Shown: positions 35,143 through 44,108 of the stretch, in pieces | How the letters are laid out: each line of letters opens with the position of its first letter | How positions within the stretch are numbered: position 1 is the stretch's first letter | Origin: Streptomyces sp. NBC_01750 | Lineage (GTDB): Bacteria; Actinomycetota; Actinomycetes; Streptomycetales; Streptomycetaceae | Direction of reading: 5' to 3' | NCBI RefSeq assembly: GCF_035918095.1 | Contig: NZ_CP109137.1 | Span: 8,186,001 to 8,250,000 of the forward strand | DNA length: 64,000 nucleotides | Notes under the pieces: model-generated | Database searches by the model: none | What the model saw: only the letters and a program-made list of their open reading frames with translations | What the model was told of the DNA's origin: nothing | Position numbers and translations under genes: made by a program

Positions 35143-37464
35143 GTGTCTCGATACAGAAATGCACCCAGACCTCTGCTGGCCGCAGTGATAACGGCCGCAG
35201 CGCTGCTGGCTCCCCTCGCACCGCTCGGCCAGGCATCGGCGGCGCCCGCGCAGCCGGAGCGGGCAGCCGCTCCCGCCGGGGCCGTCGAGCGCCACAGCCC
35301 GCAGGACGAGGTGGAACGCCTCGCCGGCGCACCCAGGTTCACGACCCGTACCGCGCCCGCGCCCGGCGGGCTGCCGCAGGGCCGTGTCCCCGGCGCCAGT
35401 GCGGCAGGCAGGGCCAAGACGGCAGCCGGCGCTCTCGTGGCGCCGTGCACACTGGACGGCATCACCCGTCTGAGCCCGGAGCAGTTCGCGGACTTCCTCG
35501 CCGATCCGGCCGTCACCGCCGACGGCTGTCTGCGTGACGTCATCTGGACCTGGGACGCCCGCCTCGCCCCCGTCATGTCCGATGCCCACGTCCAGGCCGT
35601 CTCCCGGCGCATCTCCACGCTCTCCCCGGCCCACGACGGGAAGAACGGCAGTCATTTGTTGGAGATGCTCACCTACCTCCACGCCGTGGTGTACCACGAC
35701 TTCTCACGGGGCGAGATCGACGTCACCGACGCGCCCACCACCGAGGCCATGCGCCGTGCCATCAACGCCTTCGGGACAGCGGCTCGCTCCTTCACCGTGA
35801 CACGCACCAACGCCGAAACCCTGCGCGAAGGTCTCTACGCGGGCAGCGGCCCCGGGCTGCGCCAATCCCAGCTCGGCCTGATCCAGAAGGTGCTGGCCAC
35901 CATGGACCGGTACCACACCACCACCTACAAGGACCCCGCCTGGGGCGGCGCCGCGCTCGCCGGGCTCTCCGTCAACTACCTGGGCATCTACCCCGGGAAC
36001 AACGACACCTCCTTCCGCGCGCTGGTCGCCCGGAACTCGACCTACCGCGACGCCTTCAAGAAGTTCGCCGGCCACACCCATCTCAAGGGCACGCCGAACG
36101 AGTGGGTGGTGCGGGACGCGCTCGGGGAGTACGGGCGCTTCGGCCAGGTCGAGGCACTGAGGACCGAGACCGTCTCCGGCCTGGGTGCACTGGTGCCACT
36201 CACCACGCGCAACTTCGGCGAGGGCAGCCAGCCGTGGGCCAAGGTGGCCGGCTGGCTCAACTTCTACGAGGCGTGCAAGCCGTACGGGGTGTGCAAGGAC
36301 GACATCGAGCGCCGCATCTTCCCGTACACCTACAGCTACGACAACGGCGCCATGGAGGTCCGCACCGGGCTGGACCGGGCCACCGTCGACCAGCTCTACT
36401 ACGCGAGCAAGCAGGTCAAGGCGCAGTTCCACCGCGTGCTCGGCACCGACGCGCCGCTGGCCGGTGACACCAACACCTCGCTGAACATCGTGCTCTACGC
36501 CTCACGCGCCGACTACGAGACGTACCACCCGCTGCTCACCGGGATGGGTACCAACAACGGCGGCGTCTACATCGAGCGCGGCGCGACCTTCTACACCTAC
36601 CAGCGGCGTGTTCCGCAGGACTCCTCACTCACGCTCGAGGAGCTCTTCCGTCACGAGTACACGCACTACCTCAACGGCCGCTGGGCGGTGCCCGGTTACT
36701 TCGGTGAGGGTCCGTGGTACCAGGACGACCGCACGACCGCGATGGACGAAGGCACGGCCGAGTTCTTCGACGGCGCCACCCGTGACGACGGCATCGCCGT
36801 GCGCAAGTCACTGGTGCAGGGCGTCATCGAGGACACGGCGGGCGGCGGGCCGCGCATGACCGTACGGCAGTTGCTGCACGCCACCTACGACGGCGACGGC
36901 TTCCGCTTCTACGACTATGCGGGCACATTCTTCGAGTTCCTGTGGACCGAGCGGCCGTCGCTGATCCGCGAGATGTACGGGTACCTGCGCGCCAACGACC
37001 CTGCCGGCTTCGACGCCTGGCGGAACCGGCTGGGCGCGGACGCGGCTCTGCAGCGGGCGTACGACAGCTTCCTGGACGCACGGATCGCCCAGGTCGACGA
37101 GCTCTTCGTGCCGAACACCACATTCAATCCGAACGACCGGCTGAGGGACTCGTCGGCCGAAGCCGTCCGCGCTTCCTTCGCCGGCGCCACCCAGCTCAGC
37201 CCCGCCTGCGTGACCGCACCGGATCCGACGAGGCACCGCTTCGTCTGCACCGGACGGATCACCGCGAACCTCACCGACTCCTCGAGCCCCGACCGCGTCT
37301 TCAAGGACATGTCCGAAACGGTCGACTACTTCATCCTGGACCGGACTCGCCCAGCGTCCACCAACCTGGCCGACATGAACTGCCACTTCGGCAAGGTCGA
37401 CCTCTGGACGGACGGCCGCGCCGGCAGCGCCGACTACTCCTGCGACGGACCGCTGCGCAGCTGA
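35143..37464 (+). CDS. Secreted microbial collagenase (M9 family)
   Basis: A 773-residue secreted metalloprotease. A signal peptide (basic start, hydrophobic core, QASAAP near residue 33) leads to the helical collagenase-unit activator domain (about 80-390). The peptidase domain has zinc ligands HEYTH (from residue 504) and the third-ligand EGTAEFFD (536). The catalytic Glu is in HEYTH. No polycystic-kidney or extra collagen-binding domains follow, though a short Cys-containing C-terminal region (about 680-773) is present. GTG 35143 has AGGAG six bases upstream. It is divergent from the Xaa-Pro aminopeptidase, so one intergenic region joins extracellular collagen breakdown with peptide and hydroxyproline catabolism. 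A strong hairpin ends the unit. Confidence 0.93.
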   Translation: MSRYRNAPRPLLAAVITAAALLAPLAPLGQASAAPAQPERAAAPAGAVERHSPQDEVERLAGAPRFTTRTAPAPGGLPQGRVPGASAAGRAKTAAGALVAPCTLDGITRLSPEQFADFLADPAVTADGCLRDVIWTWDARLAPVMSDAHVQAVSRRISTLSPAHDGKNGSHLLEMLTYLHAVVYHDFSRGEIDVTDAPTTEAMRRAINAFGTAARSFTVTRTNAETLREGLYAGSGPGLRQSQLGLIQKVLATMDRYHTTTYKDPAWGGAALAGLSVNYLGIYPGNNDTSFRALVARNSTYRDAFKKFAGHTHLKGTPNEWVVRDALGEYGRFGQVEALRTETVSGLGALVPLTTRNFGEGSQPWAKVAGWLNFYEACKPYGVCKDDIERRIFPYTYSYDNGAMEVRTGLDRATVDQLYYASKQVKAQFHRVLGTDAPLAGDTNTSLNIVLYASRADYETYHPLLTGMGTNNGGVYIERGATFYTYQRRVPQDSSLTLEELFRHEYTHYLNGRWAVPGYFGEGPWYQDDRTTAMDEGTAEFFDGATRDDGIAVRKSLVQGVIEDTAGGGPRMTVRQLLHATYDGDGFRFYDYAGTFFEFLWTERPSLIREMYGYLRANDPAGFDAWRNRLGADAALQRAYDSFLDARIAQVDELFVPNTTFNPNDRLRDSSAEAVRASFAGATQLSPACVTAPDPTRHRFVCTGRITANLTDSSSPDRVFKDMSETVDYFILDRTRPASTNLADMNCHFGKVDLWTDGRAGSADYSCDGPLRS

Positions 37465-37475
37465 CGGAATGAGCC

Positions 37476-37514
37476 CCTGGGCCGTACGGCGGCACAACTG
37501 CCGTACGACCCAGG
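37476..37514. terminator. Bidirectional hairpin between collagenase and phosphoglucomutase genes
   Basis: A near-perfect stem, CCTGGGCCGTACGGC paired with GCCGTACGACCCAGG with one C/A mismatch and an eight- or nine-base loop, lies 12 bases after the collagenase stop and 40 bases from the convergent pgm stop. Confidence 0.8.
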
Positions 37515-37553
37515 AGTGGTCCGCTGTGCGCCCAGCGGGGGCGAGCAGCGGTG

Positions 37554-39194
37554 TCAGGCGTCCAGGGCCGCGGACACGACCGACCGTGCCTCCTCCTGCA
37601 CCAGGGTCAGGTGTTCGGGTCCGAGGAAGGACTCGGCGTACACCTTGTAGACGTCTTCGGTGCCCGAAGGGCGTGCGGCGAACCAGGCGTTGGCCGTGGT
37701 CACCTTGATACCTCCGATGGGAGCCCCGTTTCCCGGAGCGTGCGTGAGCACCGAGGTGATCGGTTCCCCGGCGAGGGAGTCGGCTGTCACCTGGTCTGCG
37801 GAGAGGCGGCTCAGCACCGCCTTCTCCTCCCGGGTCGCGGGAGCATCGACACGGGCGTAGGCCGGCTCGCCGAACCGGGCAGTGAGCGCCGCGTAGTGCT
37901 CGCTCGGTGTCTGCCCCGTCACCGCCAGAATTTCGGACGCGAGCAGTGCCAGGAGGATGCCGTCCTTGTCGGTGGTCCACACCGAGCCGTCGCGGCGCAG
38001 GAAGGAGGCGCCGGCGGACTCCTCACCGCCGAATCCGAGGGCGCCGTCGAGGAGCCCGTCCACGAACCACTTGAACCCGACGGGCACTTCGACCAGCTCG
38101 CGGCCGAGGTCGGCGGCCACCCGGTCGATCATGCCGGACGACACCAGCGTCTTGCCGATGCCGGCACCGGCCGGCCACTGCTCGCGGTGGCTGAAGAGAT
38201 AGTCGATCGCGATGGCGAGGTAATGATTGGGATTCATGAGCCCGGCGTCCGGCGTGACGATGCCGTGCCGGTCGGCGTCCGCGTCGTTGCCGGTGGTGAT
38301 CTGGAAGCGGTCGCGGCGCTCGATCAGTGACGCCATCGCGTACGGGGATGAGCAGTCCATCCGGATCTTGCCGTCCCAGTCCAGGGTCATGAACCGCCAC
38401 GTCGGATCAGTGTGCGGGTTGACCACAGTCAGGTCGAGACGGTGCTCCTCGGCGATGCGGCCCCAGTACGCGACCGACGCGCCGCCCAGGGGGTCGGCAC
38501 CGATTCGCACGCCCGCGGCGCGCACGGCGTCCAGATCGAGTACCGACGGCAGGTCCCGCACGTAGGAGCCGAGAAAGTCGTACCGCCCGGTGGTCGAGGC
38601 GGCCAGCGCGCGGACGTAGGGCAGCCTGCGCACATCCTTCAGATCCCCCTCGATGATCTGGTTGGCGCGCTCCTGGATCCAGCCGGTTGCCTCGGAGCCG
38701 GCCGGCCCTCCGTGCGGCGGGTTGTATTTGAACCCCCCGTCCGACGGCGGGTTGTGCGAGGGAGTGACCACGACTCCGTCGGCCGGCCCGGAGGCACGCC
38801 CGCGGTTGTGCGCAAGGATCGCGTGGGACACCGCCGGTGTGGGGGTGTAACCGTCCGCGGTGTCGATGAGTACGGTCACTCCGTTGGCCGCGAAGACCTC
38901 GACCGCGGTCACCCGGGCCGGTTCCGACAGCGCATGGCTGTCCGCGCCGAGGAACAGGGGCCCGTCGGTGCCCTGACGGGCCCGGTACTCGACGATTGCC
39001 TGGCTCGTCGCGGCGATGTGATCCTCGTTGAAGGCGGTAGCCAGGGACGACCCGCGGTGTCCCGACGTACCGAAGGCGACGCGCTGGGAGGGTTCTGCGG
39101 GATCGGGGTGCAAGGCGTAATAGGCGGTCACCAGCCGGGCGACATCGATGAGATCCTCGGGCCGCGCCAGCTGTCCCGCGTGTTCGTTCGGCAT
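37554..39194 (-). CDS. pgm: Phosphoglucomutase (alpha-D-glucose-1,6-bisphosphate dependent)
   Basis: A 546-residue alpha-phosphohexomutase interconverting glucose 1- and 6-phosphate. The start-region AFGTSGHRGSS (about 41-51), the catalytic serine loop VVTPSHNPPSDGGFKYNPP (Ser about 146), the metal-binding DADADRHG (about 300-307), GEESAG (about 390) and the phosphate-binding C-terminal RPSGTEDVYKVYAE are all present. Length is standard. ATG 39194 is preceded by GGAGGAGGAG. It is convergent with the collagenase and appears unrelated to the neighbouring catabolic clusters. Confidence 0.96.
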   Translation of the reverse strand: MPNEHAGQLARPEDLIDVARLVTAYYALHPDPAEPSQRVAFGTSGHRGSSLATAFNEDHIAATSQAIVEYRARQGTDGPLFLGADSHALSEPARVTAVEVFAANGVTVLIDTADGYTPTPAVSHAILAHNRGRASGPADGVVVTPSHNPPSDGGFKYNPPHGGPAGSEATGWIQERANQIIEGDLKDVRRLPYVRALAASTTGRYDFLGSYVRDLPSVLDLDAVRAAGVRIGADPLGGASVAYWGRIAEEHRLDLTVVNPHTDPTWRFMTLDWDGKIRMDCSSPYAMASLIERRDRFQITTGNDADADRHGIVTPDAGLMNPNHYLAIAIDYLFSHREQWPAGAGIGKTLVSSGMIDRVAADLGRELVEVPVGFKWFVDGLLDGALGFGGEESAGASFLRRDGSVWTTDKDGILLALLASEILAVTGQTPSEHYAALTARFGEPAYARVDAPATREEKAVLSRLSADQVTADSLAGEPITSVLTHAPGNGAPIGGIKVTTANAWFAARPSGTEDVYKVYAESFLGPEHLTLVQEEARSVVSAALDA

Positions 39195-39487
39195 CAGTCC
39201 ACTCCTCCTCCGCGACCGGTGTCTCGGCCCCAGGCAATGATCGCGCCTCAGTGGCGTTTCGTGCGACTGCGCCTCGGACGGACATTCAGGCGGGGGAATC
39301 CGCCGCGCGCGGGCTCCACAGGACGGGGCGGCACCGCTGACGGCTGACCGCCCCGTCCGCCATCCACCCACACCGTCAGGTTTGCGCTGCTGACCAGGTC
39401 CAGTACGCCGACCGCGTCCGATTCGGGCAGTCGGGTGCACAGGCCCGGAAACACGGCCCCTTCGTGCCACCGACCTCTTACGCCCTG

Positions 39488-41185
39488 TTACGCCCCGACA
39501 GAGCTCATGCCCAGTACCGGGGCCGCGGGACGGCGGGCCTGCACGACACGGAAGCGGCCGGTGATGAAGGAAGGGTCCGCGAGGGCGGTGTGCGCACCCG
39601 CCGGCGCGCCTGCCTCGCAGAAGTCGCCGTACACCGCCGACTGGTCCATGAAGACATTCCCGGCGAGGTTCTCCGACAGATGTACTCCGGCGTCGAGGGA
39701 TGCCGCCTCGGCGGCCCCCAGGACCAGCGGGTCCGTCGAGTGGACCGAGGCGTACTGGCCGCCGTGTCCGCGCGCGGTGCGGCGGAAGATGTCCAGACTC
39801 TGGGAGGTCGATCTGGTGGCGATCACGAAGGAGACGGGCCCGGCCCATTCGCGGGAGTACACCTGCTCGTCGTGTGCCTCCAGCCGGACGATCAGCGGGG
39901 TACGGATGTCCGCCGCCGGGTGGTCGGGGTGTGCGACCGGCAGGGATTCGTGCACCACCACTCCGCATCCGGCAGCATGAGCGAGAGAGCTGCGGATGCG
40001 GTCACTGCCGATCGCCCCGAGAATGCCTGCCGCGCGCCGCGGATCCGCCAGGAGCCGCTTCACCGCGCGGCCCAGATCAACGCTGAACCGTCCTATCGGC
40101 TTGTGTCCTTCGTCGGTGGTGATCCCGCCGGAAGGCACCAGAATGTTCTGCGGCGCGGTGCAGCTCTGGCCGCTGCACAGCGACAGGGACAGCGCGAGTT
40201 CGCGCAGCATTCTGCGGTAGTCGGCGGTGGAGTCCACCAGCACCGTGTTGGCCCCGATCGATGTGGCGTATACGCCGGCTTGACGGGCGTTGCGCCGCAG
40301 CCAGTCGCCGAACCGGGCGGAGCCGGTGAAGTCGATGAGCCGGACCGCGGGGTCGGTAGCGAGCCGGGACGCCAGTTTCTCACCGGGCTTTTCCGCCATC
40401 AGTGTCACCACGTTGGGATCGTGCCCCGCCTTCGTCAGTACGTCCCTGGCGACCTGTACGGTCAGCGCGAGCGGCAGGACCGCCCGCGGGTGGGGTTTGA
40501 CGATCACCGGATTCCCGGTCACCAGGCTTGCGAAGAGGCCCGGATAGCCGTTCCAGGTGGGGAAGTCCGGGCAGCCGATGAGCAACGAGACGCCGCGCGG
40601 GACGACAGTGCACGTGCCGTCCATCCGCACCGGGGCGCCCAACTTGCCGTGGTGCTCCCAGGACAGGGCTGCCGGTCTGCGCACCGACTCGGTCAGCGCA
40701 TGGGCCACGGCCTCGAGTCCCCGGTCCTGCGCCTGCGCACCGCCCGACCGGTGGGCCGTGGTGTACGCCTGCCCAGTGGTGTGGTGCAGCGCGTGCGCGA
40801 TCTCATGGCTGCGGTCGTGGAGCCGGCAGAGCATTTCCACCGCGAGCCCGGCCCGGCGCCGCGGTCCCGCCGCACGCCAGCCCGCGATCGCCCGCACCGC
40901 CGCCTCCACCAACTCACTGGGTTCGGAACGGAGATAACGTACGCCCAGGCTGAGACCGTACGGAGACGACTCGGTCCCCACCCGTTCACGGGCACCGGGC
41001 TGCCCCAGGCTGAAGTCCTTCCCGAGCATCGACCGGAACACCGCTCCCGCACTGTGCGCCGCCCCTCGGCGACGGTCGACGGCACCGACCGGCCCCTCGG
41101 TGAACGGAGCGAAACTCGCACCGCTCAACGCAGCCTGCACCGCCTGGTCCAGCAGGCTGGACTCGTTGAAGGAGCCGGCACGCAT
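39488..41185 (-). CDS. paaN: PaaN-type aldehyde dehydrogenase
   Basis: A 565-residue aldehyde-dehydrogenase-fold protein of the phenylacetate-degradation PaaN type: long N-terminus, RRAGLAVEMLCRLHDRSHEIA, then SVCTVVPRG-like substrate region with IGCPDFPTWNGYPGLFASL, the cofactor segment IDFTGSARFGDWL and the catalytic cysteine in LCSGQSCTAPQN (C342). It shares the fold of the PaaZ dehydrogenase domain that oxidises the ring-opened semialdehyde. No other paa genes are in the window. It is six bases downstream of a hypothetical gene and, with an APC permease, forms a three-gene operon, so an aromatic amine or amino acid may be the imported substrate (inferred). Confidence 0.85.
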   Translation of the reverse strand: MRAGSFNESSLLDQAVQAALSGASFAPFTEGPVGAVDRRRGAAHSAGAVFRSMLGKDFSLGQPGARERVGTESSPYGLSLGVRYLRSEPSELVEAAVRAIAGWRAAGPRRRAGLAVEMLCRLHDRSHEIAHALHHTTGQAYTTAHRSGGAQAQDRGLEAVAHALTESVRRPAALSWEHHGKLGAPVRMDGTCTVVPRGVSLLIGCPDFPTWNGYPGLFASLVTGNPVIVKPHPRAVLPLALTVQVARDVLTKAGHDPNVVTLMAEKPGEKLASRLATDPAVRLIDFTGSARFGDWLRRNARQAGVYATSIGANTVLVDSTADYRRMLRELALSLSLCSGQSCTAPQNILVPSGGITTDEGHKPIGRFSVDLGRAVKRLLADPRRAAGILGAIGSDRIRSSLAHAAGCGVVVHESLPVAHPDHPAADIRTPLIVRLEAHDEQVYSREWAGPVSFVIATRSTSQSLDIFRRTARGHGGQYASVHSTDPLVLGAAEAASLDAGVHLSENLAGNVFMDQSAVYGDFCEAGAPAGAHTALADPSFITGRFRVVQARRPAAPVLGMSSVGA

Positions 41186-41191
41186 CAGAAG

Positions 41192-42166
41192 TCAGCCTTT
41201 CCGGGAATCCGTATGCTCCGCCGCCGCACGGGACGACCGCTCGCGCCAGCGCATGTACTCCGCTTCCGCGTCACCCGTGTACGACCACGGCGCCCGGGTG
41301 GCGCGTCCCTTGAGCAGGTCGAAGACCCCAGCGGCCTCGACGAGAAGTCCGGCCTGCGCGAGACCGTGAGCGAGATGGTTGAGGTCGGCGACGTCCTGGG
41401 CCGCCTCGACCGGGGATCGGACCGCTATCCAGCGTTCCATGGTCTCCACGAGGTCCCATCGCTCCCCGGCCCAGAAGCCGACCATCGTGTGCGGCCTGGC
41501 CCCTTCGGCCTCGGTGCGGTGACGGAACTCCTCCGCGCGGGCGATCTGCGGCATGACCAGCAACGAAGAGCCGGCCGGCGCGTAGACCGCGCAGTCACGG
41601 GCGAAGGCATAGGCCTGGCCGTGCGAGCCGTGCCAGCGCGCCGACATGTAGCGCAGAGCCTGATGGTGCCCCTCGCGGTGGTACCGGTCGCGGGCAAGCA
41701 GTTCGGGCCACCACCGGTTCATCGAGTGGTTCCCGCTGCCGTACAGCCTGCCCAGCGTGATCAGCGACACCCAGGGATGGGGGTCTTCGGGGAAGGCCTC
41801 GGAGGCATTGAGACAGATGTGGGCCGTGCGGTCCAGGCTCCCGGCGCCCGGCGGGGTTCCCATGCGCGCGGCCGCGAAAAGCCGCATCACCTCGGTGTCC
41901 GCCCGCAGTACGACGGCGTCCGCGCTGTTCGGCTGGGCGGTCTGCCAGGCTTCCACGATCCGCTTGTCGGCGGCGGTGTGGGCGAGCAGCCGGATGCGGT
42001 GACTGCGGCGGTCCCAGTCCCTGTGGGGGCCGGTGGCCAGCAGGTCGTGTGCGCCTTCCCAGCGGCCCATGACCATGTCCTCGCACGCGGCGGACAGCGC
42101 TTTGTCGCCGAAGGTCTGGTCGTAGTGAGGTGCTGCGGAGCGTCTTCGGTTCCAGGCCGGGGCCAT
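41192..42166 (-). CDS. Hypothetical protein between permease and PaaN genes
   Basis: A 324-residue, mostly helical soluble protein with no recognised catalytic motif. Trp- and His-rich segments are notable (NHSMNRWWPELLARDRYHREGHHQA, near residues 150-170), as are Ala/Arg-rich helical stretches that could be repeat-like. ATG 42166 has AAAGGACG upstream. Its stop lies six bases before the PaaN start, and the permease gene ends 35 bases upstream, so the three are co-transcribed. It could be an accessory or regulatory protein of the pathway, but nothing in the sequence proves it. Confidence 0.7.
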   Translation of the reverse strand: MAPAWNRRRSAAPHYDQTFGDKALSAACEDMVMGRWEGAHDLLATGPHRDWDRRSHRIRLLAHTAADKRIVEAWQTAQPNSADAVVLRADTEVMRLFAAARMGTPPGAGSLDRTAHICLNASEAFPEDPHPWVSLITLGRLYGSGNHSMNRWWPELLARDRYHREGHHQALRYMSARWHGSHGQAYAFARDCAVYAPAGSSLLVMPQIARAEEFRHRTEAEGARPHTMVGFWAGERWDLVETMERWIAVRSPVEAAQDVADLNHLAHGLAQAGLLVEAAGVFDLLKGRATRAPWSYTGDAEAEYMRWRERSSRAAAEHTDSRKG

Positions 42167-42201
42167 GGCAGGCGTCCTTTGATCAGAAGGCGGAACTGGA
42201 G

Positions 42202-43701
42202 TCAGAAGTCGGTGAGGAGCTCGTCCTGGCTCCGAGCCAGGCTGACGACGTGTGTCTCGTCGGAGTCCGCGCCTCCGAAGGAATCGTCCATGGCGCGTGC
42301 CTTTTCGGCGTCGAGACGCCCGGGCTCGAAGTACGGCCGCTGCCGGAGCCACGCGGCGAACATCGGGGCGAGTCCCAGGGCGAGCGTGCCGAACCCGATG
42401 ACCAGCGCCGACGTGCTCAGGGAGGCCACGGACTCGATCATGATCCACAGCATGAACAGCGCACCGGCCAGCGGCCAGAGTCCCATGAGGAAGAAGTTGG
42501 ACGCGGAGGTGCGCAGCAGTTTGCGGTGGACGACGACGGCGCTCAGTCCGGCGAGGCTGTAGTAGAAGGTGACGTGCAGACCGACTCCGCTCACAGCGTC
42601 CGAGAGCAGCGACTCGCCGGGCTCGAGTCGGGCGGCCTCGACGATGGCGAGCGTGCTCGCGGCCACCGCGATGGTTGCGGTGGCCACCCACGGCGTATGC
42701 CGCTTGGCGTGGATACGGCCGAGGACGGGGAGCAGGGTCCTGTCCCGGCCCATCGCGAAGAGGGTGCGGCTGGCCTGGATGAGGGCGGTCTCCAGCATGG
42801 CGACGGTCGACAGCAGCAGCGCGAGCACCAGAAGCGTGCCGCCTACACCCGGCCAGACCTGCTGACCGAGTTCGATCAGAATGCCGTCCGGGGTGTTCGA
42901 AACGGCGGTCGGCGTCATGAGGACATTGACCGCGACGGCTACCAGCGCGAACAGCAGGAACGCCAGAACCACACCGATGACCCCGCCGAACCCCGAACCA
43001 CGCGAGCCGCGCCGGGTCTCCTCACCCAGGTTGCTGGTCACGTCCCATCCCCAGTACGCGAAGGTCGCGATCAGCGCGCCCGTCACGAAGGATTCCTGTC
43101 CGTCGAAGTGACTGAAGCCGAACCAGGACGGGGAGAACTCGGTCCCGCTCCCGTCGGACAGCAGCGCAGTCACCGCGAAGCCGATCAGCAGGACCAGCTG
43201 TACGGCGGTGATGACGGCCAGCGCGCGTGCCCCGATCCGGGCTCCGTACGCAACCACCCCTGCCATCAGGAGGAACCAGCCCGAGCCGACGACCGCGGCC
43301 AGGACCGGGTCACCGACCAGGCTCGGCGCGACGAGCGACAGCGTCGCGTTGCCGGCGGGCACAGTGCTGGACGCCATGAAGACGACGCAGGCGACCACGA
43401 GCGACCAGCCGCACAGGAACCCGAGGAACGGGTGCAACGACCGGGCGACCCAGCTGTATGCGGCCCCGGCGTTGGGGTCCACACGGCCGAGTTGCCGGTA
43501 GGCCAGGGCGATGCCGATCACCGGTATCGCGCAGTAGAGCAGAGCGGCGGGGCTCGCTATCCCGACAGCGGCGATCAGCGCGGGAATCGTTCCGGCGACC
43601 GTGTACGCAGGACCACATCCCGCGACGGCCATGACCACCATGTCGTACGTGCTGAGGGCATCCGCCCGCAGACCGCCTCCGGTGCCGGATCTCATGCTCA
43701 A
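42202..43701 (-). CDS. APC family amino acid/amine permease
   Basis: A 499-residue transporter with about 13 hydrophobic helices in the APC-superfamily layout. The first helix region (YDMVVMAVAGCGPAYTVAGTIPALIA) has the broken-helix glycine pattern that lines the substrate site, and FAYWGWDVTSNLGEETRRG follows in helix 6. The C-terminal tail is acidic and cytoplasmic. It probably imports an amino acid or amine. The start is TTG 43701 (AAAGG eight bases upstream) or the ATG two codons later. It is first in an operon with the hypothetical and PaaN genes, suggesting an aromatic amine or amino acid feeding an aldehyde intermediate. Confidence 0.87.
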   Translation of the reverse strand: MSMRSGTGGGLRADALSTYDMVVMAVAGCGPAYTVAGTIPALIAAVGIASPAALLYCAIPVIGIALAYRQLGRVDPNAGAAYSWVARSLHPFLGFLCGWSLVVACVVFMASSTVPAGNATLSLVAPSLVGDPVLAAVVGSGWFLLMAGVVAYGARIGARALAVITAVQLVLLIGFAVTALLSDGSGTEFSPSWFGFSHFDGQESFVTGALIATFAYWGWDVTSNLGEETRRGSRGSGFGGVIGVVLAFLLFALVAVAVNVLMTPTAVSNTPDGILIELGQQVWPGVGGTLLVLALLLSTVAMLETALIQASRTLFAMGRDRTLLPVLGRIHAKRHTPWVATATIAVAASTLAIVEAARLEPGESLLSDAVSGVGLHVTFYYSLAGLSAVVVHRKLLRTSASNFFLMGLWPLAGALFMLWIMIESVASLSTSALVIGFGTLALGLAPMFAAWLRQRPYFEPGRLDAEKARAMDDSFGGADSDETHVVSLARSQDELLTDF

Positions 43702-44108
43702 CGGACGTGCCTTTCAAGAGAAACCACAACGGCGCAGCCGGGCGGTGCTCTCCCAGGGGACAGCAGGCCCGCCAGGGGCTGACGCAGAGGTCAGGGTGTG
43801 TCGTTTCAGCGACCCAGGGGTCCACGGGCAGCCAAATATGCGGCTGACCGGCGTGGCCTCGGCAGATCCTGCCGAAGTGAATGTGGATTTGCAATAGTTC
43901 GAGCGGGGGAATATTCACATTCATGAGATGCGTCCGTACGCGGGCGCCCCTCGGCGTCCCGGGCCGACGGGTACCGGCCGGGCGCGACAGGAAGCGACGC
44001 GGTCCAGGCGGTCATAATGAAGGAGTGCGAGCCGGCGGCTGCCCCATGTCGCCCCGCCCGGCAGCACACTGCTCGCGCGACGCCCCGAGGCAAGCTGGTG
44101 ACGCGTAT
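43702..44108. other. Divergent intergenic region (407 bases)
   Basis: This lies between the permease operon and the methyltransferase gene. The methyltransferase frame is open through part of it, so the true start could lie at 44046. No strong promoter or operator was identified. Confidence 0.4.

Noticed and set aside
39195..39487. Upstream extension of phosphoglucomutase
   Set aside because: The frame is open to 39968, but the ATG at 39194 has an excellent ribosome site and matches the family length.
39464..42562. A plus-strand open frame of 1,032 codons
   Set aside because: It is antisense to the PaaN and hypothetical genes and has no family resemblance; long antisense frames are expected in DNA this GC-rich.
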